From assembly GCF_004217545.1 (NCBI RefSeq), contig NZ_SHKY01000001.1, positions 5,766,001 through 5,830,000 on the forward strand: a stretch of DNA of 64,000 nucleotides, written 5' to 3'. Origin of the DNA: Krasilnikovia cinnamomea (GTDB lineage Bacteria; Actinomycetota; Actinomycetes; Mycobacteriales; Micromonosporaceae). Both the position numbers and the translations under genes were made by a program. Below the pieces are notes generated by a model, which was given only the letters and a program-made list of their open reading frames with translations, searched no databases and was not told the origin of the DNA. This document shows positions 43,817 to 53,363 of this stretch, piece after piece; position 1 is the stretch's first letter, and each line of letters begins with the position of its first letter.

Positions 43817-45250
43817 GTGGACTATCTCAGCCCGCTGGACGCCTCCTTCCTCGACGCCGAGGACGAGGACCCGCACGCCTGCCTCGCCATCGCCTCGATC
43901 GCCGTCCTCGACGGTCCAGCGCCGAGCCAGGCCGACTTCACCGATCTCATCCGCGGCCGCCTGCCGCTGGTGCCGAGGTACCGGCAGCGGGTTCGCCGGG
44001 TGCCGTTCAACCTGGGCCGGCCGGTCTGGGTGGACGATCCCGACTTCGACCTCGACTTCCACCTGCGCCGTACGGCGCTGGCCTCGCCCGGCGGGGACGC
44101 CGCGCTCGAAGGGCTCGTTGGCCGGGTGATGAGCCAGCGTCTCGACCGTGACCGGCCGCTGTGGGAAAACTGGCTCATCGAGGGGCTGCCCGAGGGGCGC
44201 TGGGCTCTGCTGTCCAAGGTGCATCACTGCCTTCTCGACGGCGTTTCGGGAACCCAGCTCTACAAGCTGATCTGCGACACCACTGCCGTGCCGCGGCCCG
44301 CCGTTGCGGACCACTGGGAGCCTCGTGGTGGCACCGGCGCCCTGGACCTGACCCTCGATGCGCTCGGGCAACTCGCGCGTATGCCCTTCGACCAGGCCCG
44401 CTTTGTGGTCCGGGCGGTCCGCTCGCCAGCCGGATGGTTGCGCCGCACCGCGCGTGGGCTTGCCACGCTGGCCGCCGGGTTCACCCCGACGGCGCAGACC
44501 TCGCTGTCCGGGCCGATTGGCAGAGCCCGGCGGTATGCGCTGGCCCGTACGCCGCTGGCCGACATCGCCACGGTCGCCAACTTCTGCTCGGTCACCATCA
44601 ACGACGTCTATCTCGCCGCCGTGGCGGGTGCCTTCCGGCGTCTCATGGTGCAGCGCGGCGAGGAGCCGGTGGCAGACGCCGTCCGCACTCTCATCCCCGT
44701 CAGCGTGCGTGCCCGTGGCCAGGAGGGGATGCTCGACAACCGGCTCGCCTCGATGTTGCTGCTCCTGCCGGTCGAGCTGGACGACCCCGTGCGACGAGTG
44801 CACGCGGTGCACCAGCGGGTGGCGCAGTTGCGCGCCAGCGGCGAGGTGGAGGCCGAGGCGGCCCTGGTGGCGTTCGCGGATCTGGAGCCGTTCACGCCGG
44901 TGTCAATGATCATCCGTACCGCCCTGCGCGTGCCGCAGTCGGCGATCACGACCGTCACCACCAACGTTCCGGGTCCCGATCAGCAGCTGTACGTCCTCGG
45001 GCGCCCGATCCGCGAGATCCTGCCGTACGTGCCGATCGCCGAGCGGCTGCGCATCGGCGTCGCCGTCTTCACGTACGGCGGTCAGGCGGCGTTCGGCGTC
45101 ACGACCGACTTCGCGTCGGTGCCGGAAGCTGACGAGTTCGCCGGCTTCGTCACCGAGGAGGTCGCCCTCCTGCGCGAGGCCTGCCGCCCGCACGGCCGCC
45201 GGGCCCCACACCACCATGCCACCGTGCCCGCCGGCGCCCCAGCATCCTGA
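43817..45250 (+). CDS. WS/DGAT-family acyltransferase
   Basis: A 477-residue wax ester synthase/diacylglycerol acyltransferase. The catalytic HHxxxDG motif appears as VHHCLLDGVSG near residue 138; the family block PLW near 117 and the NDVYLAAVAGAFR, then NRLASML blocks in the C-terminal half agree. It makes storage triacylglycerol or wax esters from acyl-CoA at the membrane or lipid droplets. GTG 43817 is chosen because AGGAGG lies five bases upstream; a TTG 18 bases earlier is in frame. Tgs1-type relatives are dormancy genes in mycobacteria. Confidence 0.94.
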   Translation: MDYLSPLDASFLDAEDEDPHACLAIASIAVLDGPAPSQADFTDLIRGRLPLVPRYRQRVRRVPFNLGRPVWVDDPDFDLDFHLRRTALASPGGDAALEGLVGRVMSQRLDRDRPLWENWLIEGLPEGRWALLSKVHHCLLDGVSGTQLYKLICDTTAVPRPAVADHWEPRGGTGALDLTLDALGQLARMPFDQARFVVRAVRSPAGWLRRTARGLATLAAGFTPTAQTSLSGPIGRARRYALARTPLADIATVANFCSVTINDVYLAAVAGAFRRLMVQRGEEPVADAVRTLIPVSVRARGQEGMLDNRLASMLLLLPVELDDPVRRVHAVHQRVAQLRASGEVEAEAALVAFADLEPFTPVSMIIRTALRVPQSAITTVTTNVPGPDQQLYVLGRPIREILPYVPIAERLRIGVAVFTYGGQAAFGVTTDFASVPEADEFAGFVTEEVALLREACRPHGRRAPHHHATVPAGAPAS

Positions 45251-45336
45251 TCCGATCGCCGGCTACTGGCGGCAGAGCCACCGGACAGCCCTCGCCGTCG
45301 TGGCGTCGGCGCCCTCGCGATTGTTCCCCTGCCGGC

Positions 45337-45951
45337 TCACAGATCGTTGTCTTCCTCGTCGAGCGCGATCATCGCCTCGGCGATTCCTTGGCTGATCTGT
45401 GCGCGTCCGGCGGCGTCGGTGTGCTCGAGCAGCGCGGCGACGGGCCGGTTCTGCGCGAGGTAGGTCGCGGTGAAGGTGTGGATGCGGTGGTCCAGCGCCG
45501 CCCGTGCGAGCGTGGTGATCAGTTCGGTGGCCAGGCCGACGCGCCGCCAGGCCCGGTCGACGGCGACGGCCACCTCGGCGCTGCCCTCCCCGGCGGCCTC
45601 GTACCGGGCGATCCCGACGCCGCGGCCGGTGGCGTCGCCGGCCACGACCGCGAAGCGCTGGGCGTAGTCGACGGTGGTCAGGCGGGCGAGCAGGCGTGGG
45701 GTGACGCGGGGCGGTGCGCCAAGGAAGCGCCGGTACAAGGTGTCCGGGTCGGCCTCCGCGATCGCCTCGGACAGCGCCGCGGCGTCGCGCGGCACGATGG
45801 GGCGGATGAAGACGGTACGGTCGTCGCGCAGGTGTACCACCCGCTCGTAGTGTGTGGGGTAGCTCGGCGGCATGTCGGCGGGATCCAGTCGTGCGATGCG
45901 GGCGGTGCGTTCCGGCCCTTTCGCTCGGCTTTGTCGTGGTGGCAGCGTCAT
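45337..45951 (-). CDS. GNAT-family acetyltransferase
   Basis: A 204-residue N-acetyltransferase: VHLRDDRTVFIRPI opening strand, RFLGAPPRVTP, VAVDRAWRRVGLATELITTLARAA (the acetyl-CoA pyrophosphate loop, here RRVGLA) and a C-terminal EHTDAA region. Family relatives act on protein lysines in actinobacteria, sometimes with cAMP-binding domains, absent here. No ribosome binding site is seen at ATG 45951; a start at 45873 (MPPSYPTHYE) is equally plausible. It is convergent with WS/DGAT. Confidence 0.87.
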   Translation of the reverse strand: MTLPPRQSRAKGPERTARIARLDPADMPPSYPTHYERVVHLRDDRTVFIRPIVPRDAAALSEAIAEADPDTLYRRFLGAPPRVTPRLLARLTTVDYAQRFAVVAGDATGRGVGIARYEAAGEGSAEVAVAVDRAWRRVGLATELITTLARAALDHRIHTFTATYLAQNRPVAALLEHTDAAGRAQISQGIAEAMIALDEEDNDL

Positions 45952-46131
45952 GGGTGTGGCCTATGTGTCATGTCGGGCATTGTCCACGGACCCGTGCGGC
46001 CGGCGGAGGCAGGTGCCTGCGGCACAGGACGGCCGAGCTGACGACGTTCAGCTTGGCCGGAGTGCGGCTCATCCGCGACATGTCGCAGGCGTGTGCGTCA
46101 CGGCCCGGCGCCCGTCGTGGCGATCCCCTGC

Positions 46132-48852
46132 CTATGACACTGCCGAGGGGGTTTGATCTGTCTGCCGACGGCGGATCCATCGGGCCAGCTCGTCGATACC
46201 CCACACGATGAAGGGGAAGGGGAGCAGCAGGGCCAGTTGCTGCGGGGGGAGCGCCGCCGTGCCGAACACCGTCTGCAGCGGTGGGGCGTATATCAGTGCG
46301 GCGGTGAATGCGAGTTCGAAGATGATGCCGTAGATCAGCAGGCGGTTGCTGAACAGTCCGATGGCGCGCAGCGAGGCGCGGTCGGTGCGGGCGGCGATGG
46401 CGGTGCCGACCTGGCAGGCGACGATGCCGGCGAATGTCATCGTGGTGGCTTGAAGGTAGGCGTGGTGCAGCGGCGAGCCGGGACCGGTCGGGTCGCCGGG
46501 ACGCCATCCGGCCTGCCAGAGGGTGAGTAGGAAGGCGCCCATGACGAGGACGGCGGAGGTGACACCGAGCAGACCCCACGCGCGCGCCAGCAGGCGCCGG
46601 TCGATGACGCCCGCTCCGGGCGGTCGGGGCGGCCGGGTCATCAGGCCGGGTTCGGCGGGCTCGCGGCCCAGGGCCAGCGCGGGCAGCGTCTCGGTGCCCA
46701 GGTCGATCGCGAGGATCTGCAAGACGGTCAGTGGCAGCGGGATCAGGCCACCCGACAGGGCGTAGATCAGGAAGGGGACGACTTCGGGCACGGCGTGGGC
46801 GAAGATGTAGAGCACGAACTTGCGGACGTTGTCGAATACGCGGCGTCCGGCGTCGACGGCCCGGACGATGGTGGTGAAGTTGTCGTCGGTGAGGACCATG
46901 GTGGCCGCCTCGCGGGCCACGTCGGTGCCGGAGCGGCCCATGGCTACGCCGATGTCGGCGTGCCGCAGTGCGGGGGCGTCGTTGACTCCGTCGCCGGTCA
47001 TCGCGACGATCTCGCCGCCGGCTCGCAGCGCCTCGCAGATGCGCAGCTTGGCCTCGGGGGAGGAGCGGGCGAAGACGATCTCGTCGGTTCCGGCGACCAG
47101 GTCGTCCAGCTCCTGTTCGCTCATCCGGTCGAGATCGGCGCCGGCGACGATGCGCGGTGCCGCGCCGCCGATGCCGACCCGGCGTGCGATCTCCGCCGCG
47201 GTGGGGCCGTAGTCGCCGGTGATGACGTGGATCCGCATGCCCGCGCCGTGGGCGGCGGTCACGGCGTCGGCCACCCCGTCCCGGGGCGGGTCGACCATCG
47301 CGATCAGCCCGAGCAGTGTCAGTTCAGTCTCGGCTGTCTCCCGGCCGGTGGGTATCGGGCCGTCGACCGGGCGTTGCGCCACGGCCAGGACGCGCAGGCC
47401 CGCCGCCGCGTACCGGTCCATCGCGGCGGTCAGCTGTGCGCCGTCGAGGCCGGTGGTGCCGGCCATCGCGGTGCAGCAGGCCAGCACGCTCTCGGGGGCG
47501 CCCTTGGTGTGGACGACGGCGACGCCGTTGACGCGGTCCACGGTCGACATGCGCTTGATGCGCGCGTCGAAGGCGAACACGGCCGCCCGTGCGGCGTCAC
47601 GCTCCCGCCCGGACACGCCGGTACCGAGGTCGGCGGCGAGGCGCAGCAGTGCCAGCTCGGTCGGGTCACCGCTGCCCTCGGCGGCGCCGTCGCCAGGTAG
47701 CCGGGCGGTGGAGCACGCGGCAGCGGCCGCGGCCAGCGCGAGGGCGTCCGGGTCCGCGGCGACGCCGGTCGCGGGCACGTCGCCGGCGCCGGGCAGCCAC
47801 AGCCGTACGGCCCGCATGCGGTTTTCGGTGAGGGTCCCGGTCTTGTCCGTGCAGATCACGGTCGTGGAGCCGAGGGTCTCCACGGCGGAGAGCCGTTTGA
47901 CCACCGCACCGCGGCGGGCCAGTTCGCGGACGCCGACGGCCAGGGCGAGCGTGATCGTCGGGAGTAGCCCCTCCGGTACGTTGGCCACGATGAGGCCGAT
48001 GGCGAAGCTGACGGCGGCCGCCCATCCGAGTCCAGCGAGCAGGCCGAGCGGCAGGAACGCCGCGCCGACCAGCACCGCGACCGCTGCGATGATCCAGGTG
48101 GCGCGGGAGATCTGCCGTTCCAGTGGGCTGGGCTCGGTGCGGACCCGCTGGGAGAGGGCGGCGATCCGGCCGATTTCGGAGTGCATGCCGGTGCGGGTCA
48201 CCACCGCCGTGGCAGCGCCCGCCGTGCAGGCGGTGCCGCTGAACAGCAGATCTTGCGCTTCCAGCAGCGGCCCGGGTTGCGCGGCGGCGCCCGCGGCGCG
48301 GGCAACCGGCGCAGATTCGCCGTTGAGGGCGGACAGGTCGATCGCGACGGCCCCGTCGATCAAGCGGGCATCCGCGCACACCCGGTCGCCCTCCGCGACG
48401 AGCAGGATGTCTCCGGGGACCAGTTCCCGAGCGACGACGGTTCGTTCGATGCCGTCGCGTATCGCCCGCGCGGTCGCGGGCAGGTATGCGGCCAGCGCCT
48501 CGACGGCCTTCTCGGCCTGCATCTCCTGCATGAACGCGAACGCCGCGTTGAGCAGGATGACCGCGACGACCGCGACGGCCAGCGGCGCATTACCGCTGAA
48601 CCAGGCGAGGGCGGCGGCCACGAACAGCAGCACGGCCAACGGCTGCGTGAACTGGTTCAGCAGTTCCCGCGGCCACCGTCGGCCGCCGCGCCGGACCAGT
48701 TCGTTGGGCCCGTACACGATCAGCCTGCGGGCGGCCTCCCGGCCGCCGAGCCCCGCCGGGGACGTACGGAGGTCACGGAACAGCGCGGTGAGCGGCTCCT
48801 GCTCGTCGATGGCGGTCTGCGGATCGTCGGCGGGATACGTCGTCCGGGCCAT
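46132..48852 (-). CDS. Type II cation-transporting P-type ATPase
   Basis: A 906-residue pump of full length. Order: N-terminal cation_ATPase_N, helices 1-2, actuator domain (GDxxxxxGD-like VPGDILLVAEGDRVCAD; SALNGES), helices 3-4 with PEGLL, phosphorylation site DKTGTLTEN, nucleotide-binding domain with KGAPE, hinge TGDGVNDAPAL, and six more helices with the AIDLGTETLPALALG segment typical of bacterial calcium/sodium-type pumps. Which cation moves is not determined by sequence. ATG 48852 has a GGTGA site. It lies 95 bases after the V-type ATPase D gene on the same strand. Mycobacterial CtpF, a relative, belongs to the DosR regulon. Confidence 0.93.
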   Translation of the reverse strand: MARTTYPADDPQTAIDEQEPLTALFRDLRTSPAGLGGREAARRLIVYGPNELVRRGGRRWPRELLNQFTQPLAVLLFVAAALAWFSGNAPLAVAVVAVILLNAAFAFMQEMQAEKAVEALAAYLPATARAIRDGIERTVVARELVPGDILLVAEGDRVCADARLIDGAVAIDLSALNGESAPVARAAGAAAQPGPLLEAQDLLFSGTACTAGAATAVVTRTGMHSEIGRIAALSQRVRTEPSPLERQISRATWIIAAVAVLVGAAFLPLGLLAGLGWAAAVSFAIGLIVANVPEGLLPTITLALAVGVRELARRGAVVKRLSAVETLGSTTVICTDKTGTLTENRMRAVRLWLPGAGDVPATGVAADPDALALAAAAAACSTARLPGDGAAEGSGDPTELALLRLAADLGTGVSGRERDAARAAVFAFDARIKRMSTVDRVNGVAVVHTKGAPESVLACCTAMAGTTGLDGAQLTAAMDRYAAAGLRVLAVAQRPVDGPIPTGRETAETELTLLGLIAMVDPPRDGVADAVTAAHGAGMRIHVITGDYGPTAAEIARRVGIGGAAPRIVAGADLDRMSEQELDDLVAGTDEIVFARSSPEAKLRICEALRAGGEIVAMTGDGVNDAPALRHADIGVAMGRSGTDVAREAATMVLTDDNFTTIVRAVDAGRRVFDNVRKFVLYIFAHAVPEVVPFLIYALSGGLIPLPLTVLQILAIDLGTETLPALALGREPAEPGLMTRPPRPPGAGVIDRRLLARAWGLLGVTSAVLVMGAFLLTLWQAGWRPGDPTGPGSPLHHAYLQATTMTFAGIVACQVGTAIAARTDRASLRAIGLFSNRLLIYGIIFELAFTAALIYAPPLQTVFGTAALPPQQLALLLPFPFIVWGIDELARWIRRRQTDQTPSAVS

Positions 48853-48888
48853 AGGTTTCACCGTTGGCGATTCGCCCCGCTTGGCACA

Positions 48889-48902
48889 GGGGCGAGCGGC
48901 CC
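48889..48902. promoter_or_regulatory. Candidate DosR-like box upstream of the P-type ATPase
   Basis: GGGGCGAGCGGCCC is a perfect fit to GGGnC-n4-GnCCC, 37-50 bases before ATG 48852, in the gap after the V-type ATPase operon. Confidence 0.3.
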
Positions 48903-48946
48903 AGCCGATGCGGCCGTCCGGCCCGGAGATCTGTGCCCCCGCCCCG

Positions 48947-49570
48947 TCAGAACCCGCCGGTGGTCTGGGCTGCCTTGGCCCAGCGTCGGCGTACCGCGTC
49001 GGCGTTCTCCAGCTCGTCGAGCTGCGCCTGGGCCACGGCCAGGGCCGCGCCGAGCCGGGGGATCCAGCGGTGTTCGAGCGCGCGCAGCCGCTGCCGGGTC
49101 AGCGCCGTCTCCCGTTCCACCACATCGACCGCGCGGCGGGCGGCGGCGTACTCGGCGCCTGCCGGTACGGCGGCGCGCACCGCGGCCTCGGCGCACACCA
49201 GCGCGCTGGAACCGGGTGACACGTCGTCCGGATGCCGGTCCGGCAGGACGCACTCGACCGCGGTCGGGTACCGCAACCCCATCAGGTTCGTCCAGGTGTA
49301 CGACGCCGTGGCCGACGGTGGCAGCGCGGCGAGCCGGAGGCCCCGGTCGCCGCCGAGTGCGCCCGCCCGGTCGAGCCACCGCTGCGCCTCCATGGCGCGG
49401 TGGTGCCAGCGCTTCGCGCTCTCGTCGGCGAGCCGGAGCAGACGGTCACGTTCCGCGCTCAGCATGGCCAGCTTGCGGCGCAGCAGGTCGGCGGCGGAGT
49501 CGGCAGCCGCCAGCCGGCGCCGCAGCACCAGCGCCCCGGCCCGGCCCGGCGGCACCCGCAGCGCGGTCAT
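48947..49570 (-). CDS. atpD: V/A-type ATPase subunit D
   Basis: A 207-residue protein, predicted as two long helices with the family's short beta hairpin. The N terminus (VPPGRAGALVLRRRL, then LLRRKLAML) matches subunit D, the central rotor shaft turning inside A3B3. Family length is about 200-210. ATG 49570 overlaps the B-gene stop by four bases (ATGA). It is the last gene of the ATPase operon proper, just upstream of the P-type ATPase gene. Confidence 0.92.
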   Translation of the reverse strand: MTALRVPPGRAGALVLRRRLAAADSAADLLRRKLAMLSAERDRLLRLADESAKRWHHRAMEAQRWLDRAGALGGDRGLRLAALPPSATASYTWTNLMGLRYPTAVECVLPDRHPDDVSPGSSALVCAEAAVRAAVPAGAEYAAARRAVDVVERETALTRQRLRALEHRWIPRLGAALAVAQAQLDELENADAVRRRWAKAAQTTGGF

Positions 49571-50946
49571 GCCGGTGGTCCCTTCGCGTCGAGCATCGCC
49601 TCCGGCAGCAGGGTGAGTTCACGCCGGGGTAGCACACCGACCGCGCGCCAGGCCCGGTCCAGGGAGTCGCCGAGATCCCGCCGCTCATCGGGTCGCTGGC
49701 TGACGAGGATCTCCCGGTAGGCGCGGGCGAATTCGAGGTAGCGCCGATCCGTGCTGTTCAGACCCGATGGTCCGACCAGGTCGGCGACCTCGGCGACCCG
49801 CCGGGCCCGCGACAGCGCCGCCAGCACCTGTGCGGCCAGATCCAGATGATCGTCGCGGGTGCGACCGGGACCGGCGCCGTGCCGCATGAGCCGCGACAGC
49901 GACGACAGGCCGTCCACCGGGGGATACACCCCTGCGGTATGCAGGTCGGGGGAGAGGACGATCTGGCCCTCGGTGATGTAGCCGGTCAGGTCCGGCACCG
50001 GGTGGGTGATGTCGCCGGCGGGCAGGGTCAGGACCGGCAGGACGGTGACCGAGCCGGGGCGGCCGCGGATCCGGCCGCACCGTTCGTACAGTGACGCGAG
50101 GTCGCTGTAGAGGTATCCGGGGTAGGCGCGGCGGCCGGGAATCTCACCGCGGGACGCGGAGACCTCCCGGACCGCCTCGGCGTAGCTGGTCATGTCGGTC
50201 ATCACGACGAGTACGTGCCGGCCGCCGGTGAAGGCCAGGTCCTCCGCCACCGTCAGCGCCAGCCGTGGGGTGAGCATGCGTTCGATCACCGGGTCGTCGG
50301 CGGTGTTGAGCAACAGGGTCAGTTCACCGGCGGCGGCGCGCTCGTCGAGGGCGTCGCGTACGGCGTCGGCGTCCGTGTGGGTCAGCCCCATGCCGGCGAA
50401 GACGACGCAGAACGGCGCACCACCCGCGGACGATTGCCGCGCGATCTGCGTCGCCAGCGTCAGGTGCGGCAGACCGGCATGCGAGAAGATCGGCAGCTTC
50501 TGTCCCCGGACCAGGGTCGTCAGGACGTCGATCGCCGACACGCCGGTCAGCACCGGGTCGGCGGGCGGCTCCCGCCAGACGGGGTTGAGCGGCGCGCCGT
50601 TCACCGCCACCCGCCGCTCACCCAGCACCGGCGGCCCGTCGTCGATCGGGTCGCCGCGGCCGTTGCAGGTACGCCCGAGCCAGCCTGGGCCCACACCGAC
50701 GTGCAGCGGCTCACCCGCGAACGTCACGGTCGTGCCGGTGGGTTCCATGCCCGCGGTCCCCTCCAGGACCTGGACGACGGCCAGATCACGGTCGACCGCC
50801 AGCACGAGGCCGTGCCGGACCTCCCCCGAGGGCAGCCGGAGGGTGGCGAACTCGTCCCAGCCCACCCCGGTCACCCCGCCGAGCACGGCCAAGGGGCCCC
50901 GCAACTCGTGGATGCCGGTGTACGTGAGGGTCCCGAAGCCGGTCAC
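49567..50946 (-). CDS. atpB: V/A-type ATPase subunit B
   Basis: A 459-residue non-catalytic nucleotide-binding subunit. Visible family blocks are GRTCNGRGDPIDDGP, the SAIDVLTTLVRGQKLPIFS segment, the PGRRAYPGYLYSDLASLYERCGR block and SLSRLMRHGAG. It lacks a P-loop GKT, as is normal for B. It pairs with A in the hexameric head at the cytoplasmic face. It overlaps both the A and D genes by four bases. Confidence 0.96.
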   Translation of the reverse strand: MTGFGTLTYTGIHELRGPLAVLGGVTGVGWDEFATLRLPSGEVRHGLVLAVDRDLAVVQVLEGTAGMEPTGTTVTFAGEPLHVGVGPGWLGRTCNGRGDPIDDGPPVLGERRVAVNGAPLNPVWREPPADPVLTGVSAIDVLTTLVRGQKLPIFSHAGLPHLTLATQIARQSSAGGAPFCVVFAGMGLTHTDADAVRDALDERAAAGELTLLLNTADDPVIERMLTPRLALTVAEDLAFTGGRHVLVVMTDMTSYAEAVREVSASRGEIPGRRAYPGYLYSDLASLYERCGRIRGRPGSVTVLPVLTLPAGDITHPVPDLTGYITEGQIVLSPDLHTAGVYPPVDGLSSLSRLMRHGAGPGRTRDDHLDLAAQVLAALSRARRVAEVADLVGPSGLNSTDRRYLEFARAYREILVSQRPDERRDLGDSLDRAWRAVGVLPRRELTLLPEAMLDAKGPPA

Positions 50947-52667
50947 GGCAGCCTCCCCAGCATCGCGTCCCGCCCGGCCGACACGGCCTCGGCGTCGCTG
51001 GGACCGACGGTGTCCCGCAGGCGGACCAGGGGACCGAAGTCCGTTTCCTCGTAGCGGGCCGGATCCGCGCCGGAGTCCACGTCGGCGCGGATCCGGTCGC
51101 CGACGCTCAGCACCGCGTCGACCAGGGCGGCGGACTTGCCCACCTCGCAGTGTCCGTCGTTGGACGACTGGGCGTTCTGCCGCAGCACACCCTCGCGGAT
51201 CAGGCGGGCGGTGAGCACGGTCACCCGCTCGGCGGCCGCGAGCCCGCTCAGGCCGACAAGTTCCGCGAGCGCCGACAGCCGGTCACCCTCCGCCAGGGAC
51301 TGCAGCAGGCGCGCCCGCGCCACTGCCCAGGCCCCGGCATCGTGCCGGCTGTGCCAGGCCGCGACCCGGTCGGTGTCGCGGGAGAAGGACCCGGACCAGG
51401 ACACGGCGGGGTAGTGCCGTGCGTAGGCGAGGTCCCGGTCGAGGGTCCACAGGCAGCGTACGAAGCGCTGGGTGTGCGCGGTCACCGGCTCGGTGAGGTC
51501 GCCGCCGGGTGGGGACACCGCACCGATGATCGTGACCGAGCCCTGGCGGCCCTCGGTGGTGAGCACGGCGCCGGCGCGCTCGTAGAACGCGGCCAGCGCC
51601 GAGGCGAGATCCGCCGGGTAGCCCTCCTCGGCGGGCAGGGCCCCGTTGCGGGTGGCGAACTCGCGCAGCGCCTCCGCCCACCGGGAGGTCGAGTCCGCGA
51701 TGACCAGTACGTCGTAGCCCATGTCGCGGAAGTACTCGGCGACGGTCACGGCCGAGTACACGCTCGCCTCGCGCGCCATCATCGGCATGTTCGAGGTATT
51801 CGCGATGGCCACGGTGCGGTCCGCGAGCCGCCCCCCGGTGCGCGGATCCGGCAACGCGAACAGCTCCGTGACGACGTCGGCCATCTCGTTGCCCCGCTCC
51901 CCGCAACCGACGTAGACGATGACGTCGGCGTCACACCACTTCGCGATCTGCTGCAGCAGGACCGTCTTGCCGGTGCCGAATCCGCCCGGCACCGCGACGG
52001 TGCTGCCCTTGAGGACCGGAAAGAGCAGGTCGATCACGCGCTGGCCGGTCTGCAGCGGGGTGTCGGGAGTCAGCCTGCGACGGCACGGCCGCGGCGTTCG
52101 TACCGGCCACCGCTCGTGCATGGGCACTGGTGTGCCGTCCACCGTGGCCACGTCCGCGTGATCCTGGATCATGCCGGGCTCGGCGACCGCGTCGAGGGTT
52201 CCGTCCACGCCCGCCGGTGCGAGGATCCGGTAGTCGACGCTGCCGGAACCCGCGACGGTGCCGATCAGCTGACCCGCCCGGACGCGCTCACCCGGCCGTA
52301 CGGCGGGCGTGAAGGTCCATTCCGAGCCGGCGGGTTGCGCCGCACGGGTTCCCGTCCGCAGCCACACCGGGCCACCGGTCAGCGGGCGCAGCAGCCCGTC
52401 GAACACGCCGCCCAGCAGGCCCGGGCCCAGCCGAGCCGTGAGCGGTGCATGGGTGCCCCGCACCGGGTCACCCGGTCGCAACCCGCCGGTGTACTCGTAC
52501 GCCTGGATGGTCACGCGGTCGTCCCGGATCGCCACCGTTTCGCCGGGTATCGCGGTGGACCCGAGCTCCACCAGGTCGAACATGGCCATGCCGGTGGCCT
52601 GGGCGGCCTCCACCAGCGGGCCGTCCACGCGGATCACCGTGCCCGTACGGACCGGGATCGTGTTCAT
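50943..52667 (-). CDS. atpA: V/A-type ATPase catalytic subunit A
   Basis: A 574-residue catalytic subunit. The P-loop is GGFGTGKTVL near residue 235, followed by YVGCGERGNEM, the insert region typical of subunit A, and SGSFSRDTDRVAAW near the C terminus. ATP hydrolysis or synthesis on this subunit drives or follows rotor turning. ATG 52667 overlaps the E stop (ATGA). The N-terminal beta-barrel (GTVIRVDGPLVEA) is complete, so the protein is full length. Confidence 0.97.
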   Translation of the reverse strand: MNTIPVRTGTVIRVDGPLVEAAQATGMAMFDLVELGSTAIPGETVAIRDDRVTIQAYEYTGGLRPGDPVRGTHAPLTARLGPGLLGGVFDGLLRPLTGGPVWLRTGTRAAQPAGSEWTFTPAVRPGERVRAGQLIGTVAGSGSVDYRILAPAGVDGTLDAVAEPGMIQDHADVATVDGTPVPMHERWPVRTPRPCRRRLTPDTPLQTGQRVIDLLFPVLKGSTVAVPGGFGTGKTVLLQQIAKWCDADVIVYVGCGERGNEMADVVTELFALPDPRTGGRLADRTVAIANTSNMPMMAREASVYSAVTVAEYFRDMGYDVLVIADSTSRWAEALREFATRNGALPAEEGYPADLASALAAFYERAGAVLTTEGRQGSVTIIGAVSPPGGDLTEPVTAHTQRFVRCLWTLDRDLAYARHYPAVSWSGSFSRDTDRVAAWHSRHDAGAWAVARARLLQSLAEGDRLSALAELVGLSGLAAAERVTVLTARLIREGVLRQNAQSSNDGHCEVGKSAALVDAVLSVGDRIRADVDSGADPARYEETDFGPLVRLRDTVGPSDAEAVSAGRDAMLGRLP

Positions 52668-53155
52668 TTCGACCACAGGTCTTCCACCGACGAGCCGAGG
52701 CGGCGCAGGACCTCGTCCGTCAGTCCGTCGATGGTGCACTCGACCTGCCGGTCCTCGTCGACGCCGACCACACCGCCGGGCACCACCGTCAGCGTGGCGC
52801 CGGGGGACAGCGCGCGCCGGATCCGCGCCGAGAACACCTCGATCAGCAGCGGGTCCTCCGCGAGCCGTTGCCGTACGGCGTCGCGCAGCTCCTCGTACGC
52901 CTCCCGCCGCGCCCGCAGGATCAGCCCGCGCGCCGTCCGTCCGGCCGCGGCCACCTCGGCGGCGCCCGCGGCGCGCGCCTCCGCGCGGCCCGCGGTCTCG
53001 GCTTCCGCGCGGATGGCCTCCGCCCGCGCCTGTGCCGCCGCGGTCGCCTGCCCGGCCTCTGCTGCCGCGCCGGCCCGGATCTTCTCGGCGTCGGCGCGGG
53101 CCCGGTTGAGCAGCGCCGAACGGACCGGTGCGAGGCTGTCGAGGTTCCCGGTCAC
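52664..53155 (-). CDS. atpE: V/A-type ATPase subunit E
   Basis: A 163-residue protein with an Ala/Arg/Glu-rich N-terminal coiled coil (about 15-85) and a globular C terminus (RRALSPGATLTVVPGGVVGV). This is the outer stalk subunit E, which joins head and membrane part. ATG 53155 overlaps the F-gene stop. The high Ala content of the coiled coil reflects the GC-rich genome. Confidence 0.85.
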   Translation of the reverse strand: MTGNLDSLAPVRSALLNRARADAEKIRAGAAAEAGQATAAAQARAEAIRAEAETAGRAEARAAGAAEVAAAGRTARGLILRARREAYEELRDAVRQRLAEDPLLIEVFSARIRRALSPGATLTVVPGGVVGVDEDRQVECTIDGLTDEVLRRLGSSVEDLWSK

Positions 53156-53361
53156 GGCAGCACCGCCACCAGCCGGGCGTCCGCAGTCTCTCCGAGGGCG
53201 CGCGCCGCGTTCGGGGTCAACAGCACCAGGTCCACGTCCGTGGGCAACGCCGCCCAGCCGGCTCGCACCTGCTCGGCATCGTCGGCGGCCACGGCGAGCA
53301 GGCCGGCGGTCGCCCAGCCCCGGACCTGGACGAATTCGCCGAGCACGGCTATCTGTCCCAT
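53152..53361 (-). CDS. atpF: V/A-type ATPase subunit F
   Basis: A 69-residue protein, shorter than usual for subunit F (about 100). It keeps the family's opening (IAVLGEFVQVRGWATAG) and the VDLVLLTPNAA strand, a Rossmann-like fold. Subunit F attaches to the rotor. It starts two bases before the K-gene stop and overlaps the E start by four bases. The short length may reflect loss of the C-terminal helix. Confidence 0.75.
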   Translation of the reverse strand: MGQIAVLGEFVQVRGWATAGLLAVAADDAEQVRAGWAALPTDVDLVLLTPNAARALGETADARLVAVLP

Positions 53362-53363
53362 GG